The notes beneath the pieces were generated by a model. It did not search any database. It saw nothing but the letters and a program-made list of their open reading frames with translations, and had not been told where the DNA came from. From contig JADKDR010000002.1 in the NCBI GenBank assembly GCA_016714535.1, positions 434,001 through 498,000 on the forward strand: DNA of 64,000 nucleotides. The letters run 5' to 3'. The stretch's first letter is position 1. Every line of letters begins with the position of its first letter. The DNA is from Bacteroidota bacterium. Its GTDB lineage: Bacteria > Bacteroidota > Bacteroidia > AKYH767-A > OLB10. The position numbers and the translations under genes are program-made. This document shows positions 61,944-64,000 of the stretch, in pieces.

Positions 61944-64000
61944 TCAATGTGAAGTTGCCTGTGTGTAAATGCCATTATTGATATTGAACAGTTGTTCCAC
62001 ATGCATATCGCTTGTAAGCGTAGTGCCTGAAAGGGTGTTCAATAAAAGATGCTTGAATTTACCTGTACCCGATAATGTTTGATTGGCGTTATCATCCATA
62101 TCCCAAAATCCCAATCCTATATAACCATTGTTAATTACCTCTGGTCCATAGTAATTTACCTGACCACTACCATCTATGGAGGCTCCGGTATTTACATGCC
62201 AGGTGCCTAATAAACCGGCACCACCCATAAAGGTAACATCAACACCGGGACCATCGTTTACAGTTACCGTTACATTGTTGGTGCTGAGAGAGCCACCATT
62301 TTCTACTACCAATTCATCTATAGTAAGGTTGCTAAGTACAAATATGGTGTGGCCGCTTCTGATGGTAATGGTGCTATCCAACACTGAAGGTGGTTGCGCT
62401 GCAGGCACCCATGCAATACCGTCATAAGTTTCCCAATTGTTTACATCAGGCCAAATACCCGATTGCACTGTGCGATATTCATTTGTTGGCGCTACTATTT
62501 GCCCCACCTGAAAGCCACTGAATGTTGTAAATTTTTGAGAAACAATATTTGTATCTGTAGTTGCATTGGCTCCAATATCTTGCCATACAGAGTCGTTAAA
62601 TTTTCGAATAGTAAGTTGATTAATATTTATACCGGCATCTACATCTGCGATATCCCATTCTAAAAACACTTCTGCGCTATCAAATTCTACATCATTGTTT
62701 TGTATGTCCCAATTTCTGTTGACAGTTTTAGTAGGGTTGAAGCCACTTGTAGCTAATTCAAAATGGTCGGCCGATTCTTGAGTTGCCACTAAGTTGCCTG
62801 CAACTATTACATTATCAAAATGAGCTGAATTGGGCGCATACCTTGTGCTATCACCCATGTGAAAGACAGCATTTATGTTGGTCCCTAATGGAATATTTTT
62901 TTGTATTGTGCCTATTACCCAATTGTTTTGTATGTCTAAATTATTCACCACACAAAAGGAGTCTAATATGAGTTTGCCATTGGTAGTTGTAAAAATTTTA
63001 CCCTGATATAATTTTAACTCATCAAGTATTGTAATTATTCCATTCACATCCAAATTAAACGTATTAGATAAACCCATAAATGTGATGATGCCATTGCCCT
63101 CCAAATACTGCTTTGTATCTCCCGAAAAATCAAAAGAATTGCAATTTAACACACCCATATTGACAAGAGTATCTCCATCAAAATCAATGGTACCAAAGAG
63201 TGTAGTGCCGGCATTGACAATTATTTTTCCAGCAAGCGTAGTACTGCCTTGCAAATTAAATGCGCCTTGATTTAATGATAAGGTTCCTTGATTTTCAAAA
63301 ATAACATCGGGTTGTTTTATAATATCAAAATTGGTTTCAACATTGCAAACAGCATTTGGGAATGTTTTTATCAAATTACCTACTCCAGTAGTTGCGATAA
63401 AGCCTGAGGGCATTTCAATAGTTAAGTTGCCATAATTTGAAATCACATTCGAATCACCAAGCATATCTATATTTGAAGCATCTTGTAAAGTGAGGTTACC
63501 GTAATTGTTGATATGCACTTTATTATTTAAAGAAAATGAGCTGCCACCCGGACTGACTAAATAGGTAGAATTTTGTTCAATAGTTAATTCTCCAGGGCCT
63601 GCTATTGCGCAAGGGCTACATTCACCTGTACCTTGAGATTTTATTTTTACAACCGCAGCAGCTGCCATGTTCAATCCGGCATCATTTGTCTTTAATTGGC
63701 CAAAACAAGTAATATCATCACCCACGCCATCAATCACATTTACAGTAGATTCTGAAAAATTTAGCTCGGAATTTTTTGTAATAATTACCTGATCGATATT
63801 ATACACACCTGAACTTGTATGAACCGTACCAAAAATTACAATGCTATTCGCATTGGCAGCATTAGGTGCAACTGTGGCACTAACCCAATTAGTACCATCA
63901 AATCGTTGCCAATTGCTAAGGTCATTCCAATTACCAAAAAAATTGCTTTTGTAATCGTTAACTTGACTAAAGTTATATATGTTTATTGAATAAGTACCTG
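61944..64000 (-). CDS. Giant surface protein, N-terminal fragment: beta-helix/G8-like region, open at window end
   Basis: The frame is open to the window edge: codons upstream of 63806 read GTYSINIYNFSQVND ... NWNDLSNWQRFDGTNW in frame, so the GTG at 63806 is not the start. The sequence is a repetitive beta-strand ladder (ITKNSELNFSESTVNV, LTIEQNSTYLVSPGG, KVHINNYGNLTLQDASN, LDVNGIITILDELKLYQG) and G8-like phrases (SGIWPDVNNWETYDGIAWVP, TITIRSGHTIFVLSNL). It stops at 61944; two compensating one-base corrections (a missing base before 61950, an extra G near 61935) join it to the next fragment. The N-terminus and signal peptide lie beyond the window. Confidence 0.8.
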   Translation of the reverse strand, partial: GTYSINIYNFSQVNDYKSNFFGNWNDLSNWQRFDGTNWVSATVAPNAANANSIVIFGTVHTSSGVYNIDQVIITKNSELNFSESTVNVIDGVGDDITCFGQLKTNDAGLNMAAAAVVKIKSQGTGECSPCAIAGPGELTIEQNSTYLVSPGGSSFSLNNKVHINNYGNLTLQDASNIDMLGDSNVISNYGNLTIEMPSGFIATTGVGNLIKTFPNAVCNVETNFDIIKQPDVIFENQGTLSLNQGAFNLQGSTTLAGKIIVNAGTTLFGTIDFDGDTLVNMGVLNCNSFDFSGDTKQYLEGNGIITFMGLSNTFNLDVNGIITILDELKLYQGKIFTTTNGKLILDSFCVVNNLDIQNNWVIGTIQKNIPLGTNINAVFHMGDSTRYAPNSAHFDNVIVAGNLVATQESADHFELATSGFNPTKTVNRNWDIQNNDVEFDSAEVFLEWDIADVDAGININQLTIRKFNDSVWQDIGANATTDTNIVSQKFTTFSGFQVGQIVAPTNEYRTVQSGIWPDVNNWETYDGIAWVPAAQPPSVLDSTITIRSGHTIFVLSNLTIDELVVENGGSLSTNNVTVTVNDGPGVDVTFMGGAGLLGTWHVNTGASIDGSGQVNYYGPEVINNGYIGLGFWDMDDNANQTLSGTGKFKHLLLNTLSGTTLTSDMHVEQLFNINNGIYTQATSH

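Overview
The window comes from a chromosome of the Bacteroidota, most likely an uncultured Chitinophagia/Saprospiria-like lineage. Reasons: AT-rich intergenic DNA; almost no Shine-Dalgarno sites; promoters of the TTG-N(17-23)-TAnnTTTG type; several secreted proteins ending in type IX secretion system (T9SS) sorting domains; and family-typical genes (DUF6089-uppS-bamA, DUF5686, DUF6341/DUF6427, DUF420). I found no rRNA, tRNA or CRISPR array.

Layout. 0-7.4 kb: recJ, a secreted PHP-domain protein, an acyltransferase, a frameshifted hflX, and a membrane protein ending in a cytochrome c domain. 7.5-7.8 kb: a small element with 24-bp inverted ends around a dead DUF559 endonuclease gene. 8.0-11.7 kb: a large T9SS protein with Asp-box and Ig-like modules. 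12-14 kb: tsaE, then a Bro-N/DinD-type gene killed by four in-frame stop codons, then empty DNA. 14-20.6 kb: DUF5686 protein, TlpA-like thioredoxin, pth, a small membrane protein, a T9SS protein and rseP. 20.8-28 kb: another T9SS protein, a CtaM-like protein, a MITE-like repeat, gcvP, a glycosyltransferase and a DinB protein. 28.2-33.5 kb: the envelope cluster of two DUF6089 paralogues, uppS and bamA (frameshifted). 33.7-42.5 kb: a PKD/T9SS protein, a Cys-rich lipoprotein, OsmC, a GH25 lysozyme, DUF502, PepSY-like, scoB, a glycosyltransferase and the DUF6341/DUF6427 pair. 42.5-48.5 kb: a signalling block with a LytS-type histidine kinase, an adjoining kinase-dead paralogue and a TPR-linked class III nucleotide cyclase. 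48.7-64 kb: one giant gene, open at the window edge (more than 15 kb, over 5,000 codons), for a mosaic T9SS surface protein with G8-like/beta-helix-like, LRR, LamG, MopE-type, subtilase-like, MBG, hexapeptide-repeat and SprB modules.

Two kinds of gene damage are visible and should be kept apart. hflX, bamA, the T9SS gene at 20.8-22.2 kb, the cyclase and the giant gene carry one- or two-base indels, often in homopolymers, while both sides of the break remain well conserved. Because bamA is essential, these look like consensus errors in the assembly. The DUF559 and Bro-N genes instead carry nonsense substitutions without frameshifts, which looks like true decay.

The most distinctive content is the giant surface protein (a subtilase-like domain with Glu where His is expected, plus a reiterated A-R-A-V/I-V-N hexapeptide), the kinase/pseudokinase pair beside the cyclase, and the palindrome-bounded DUF559 element.
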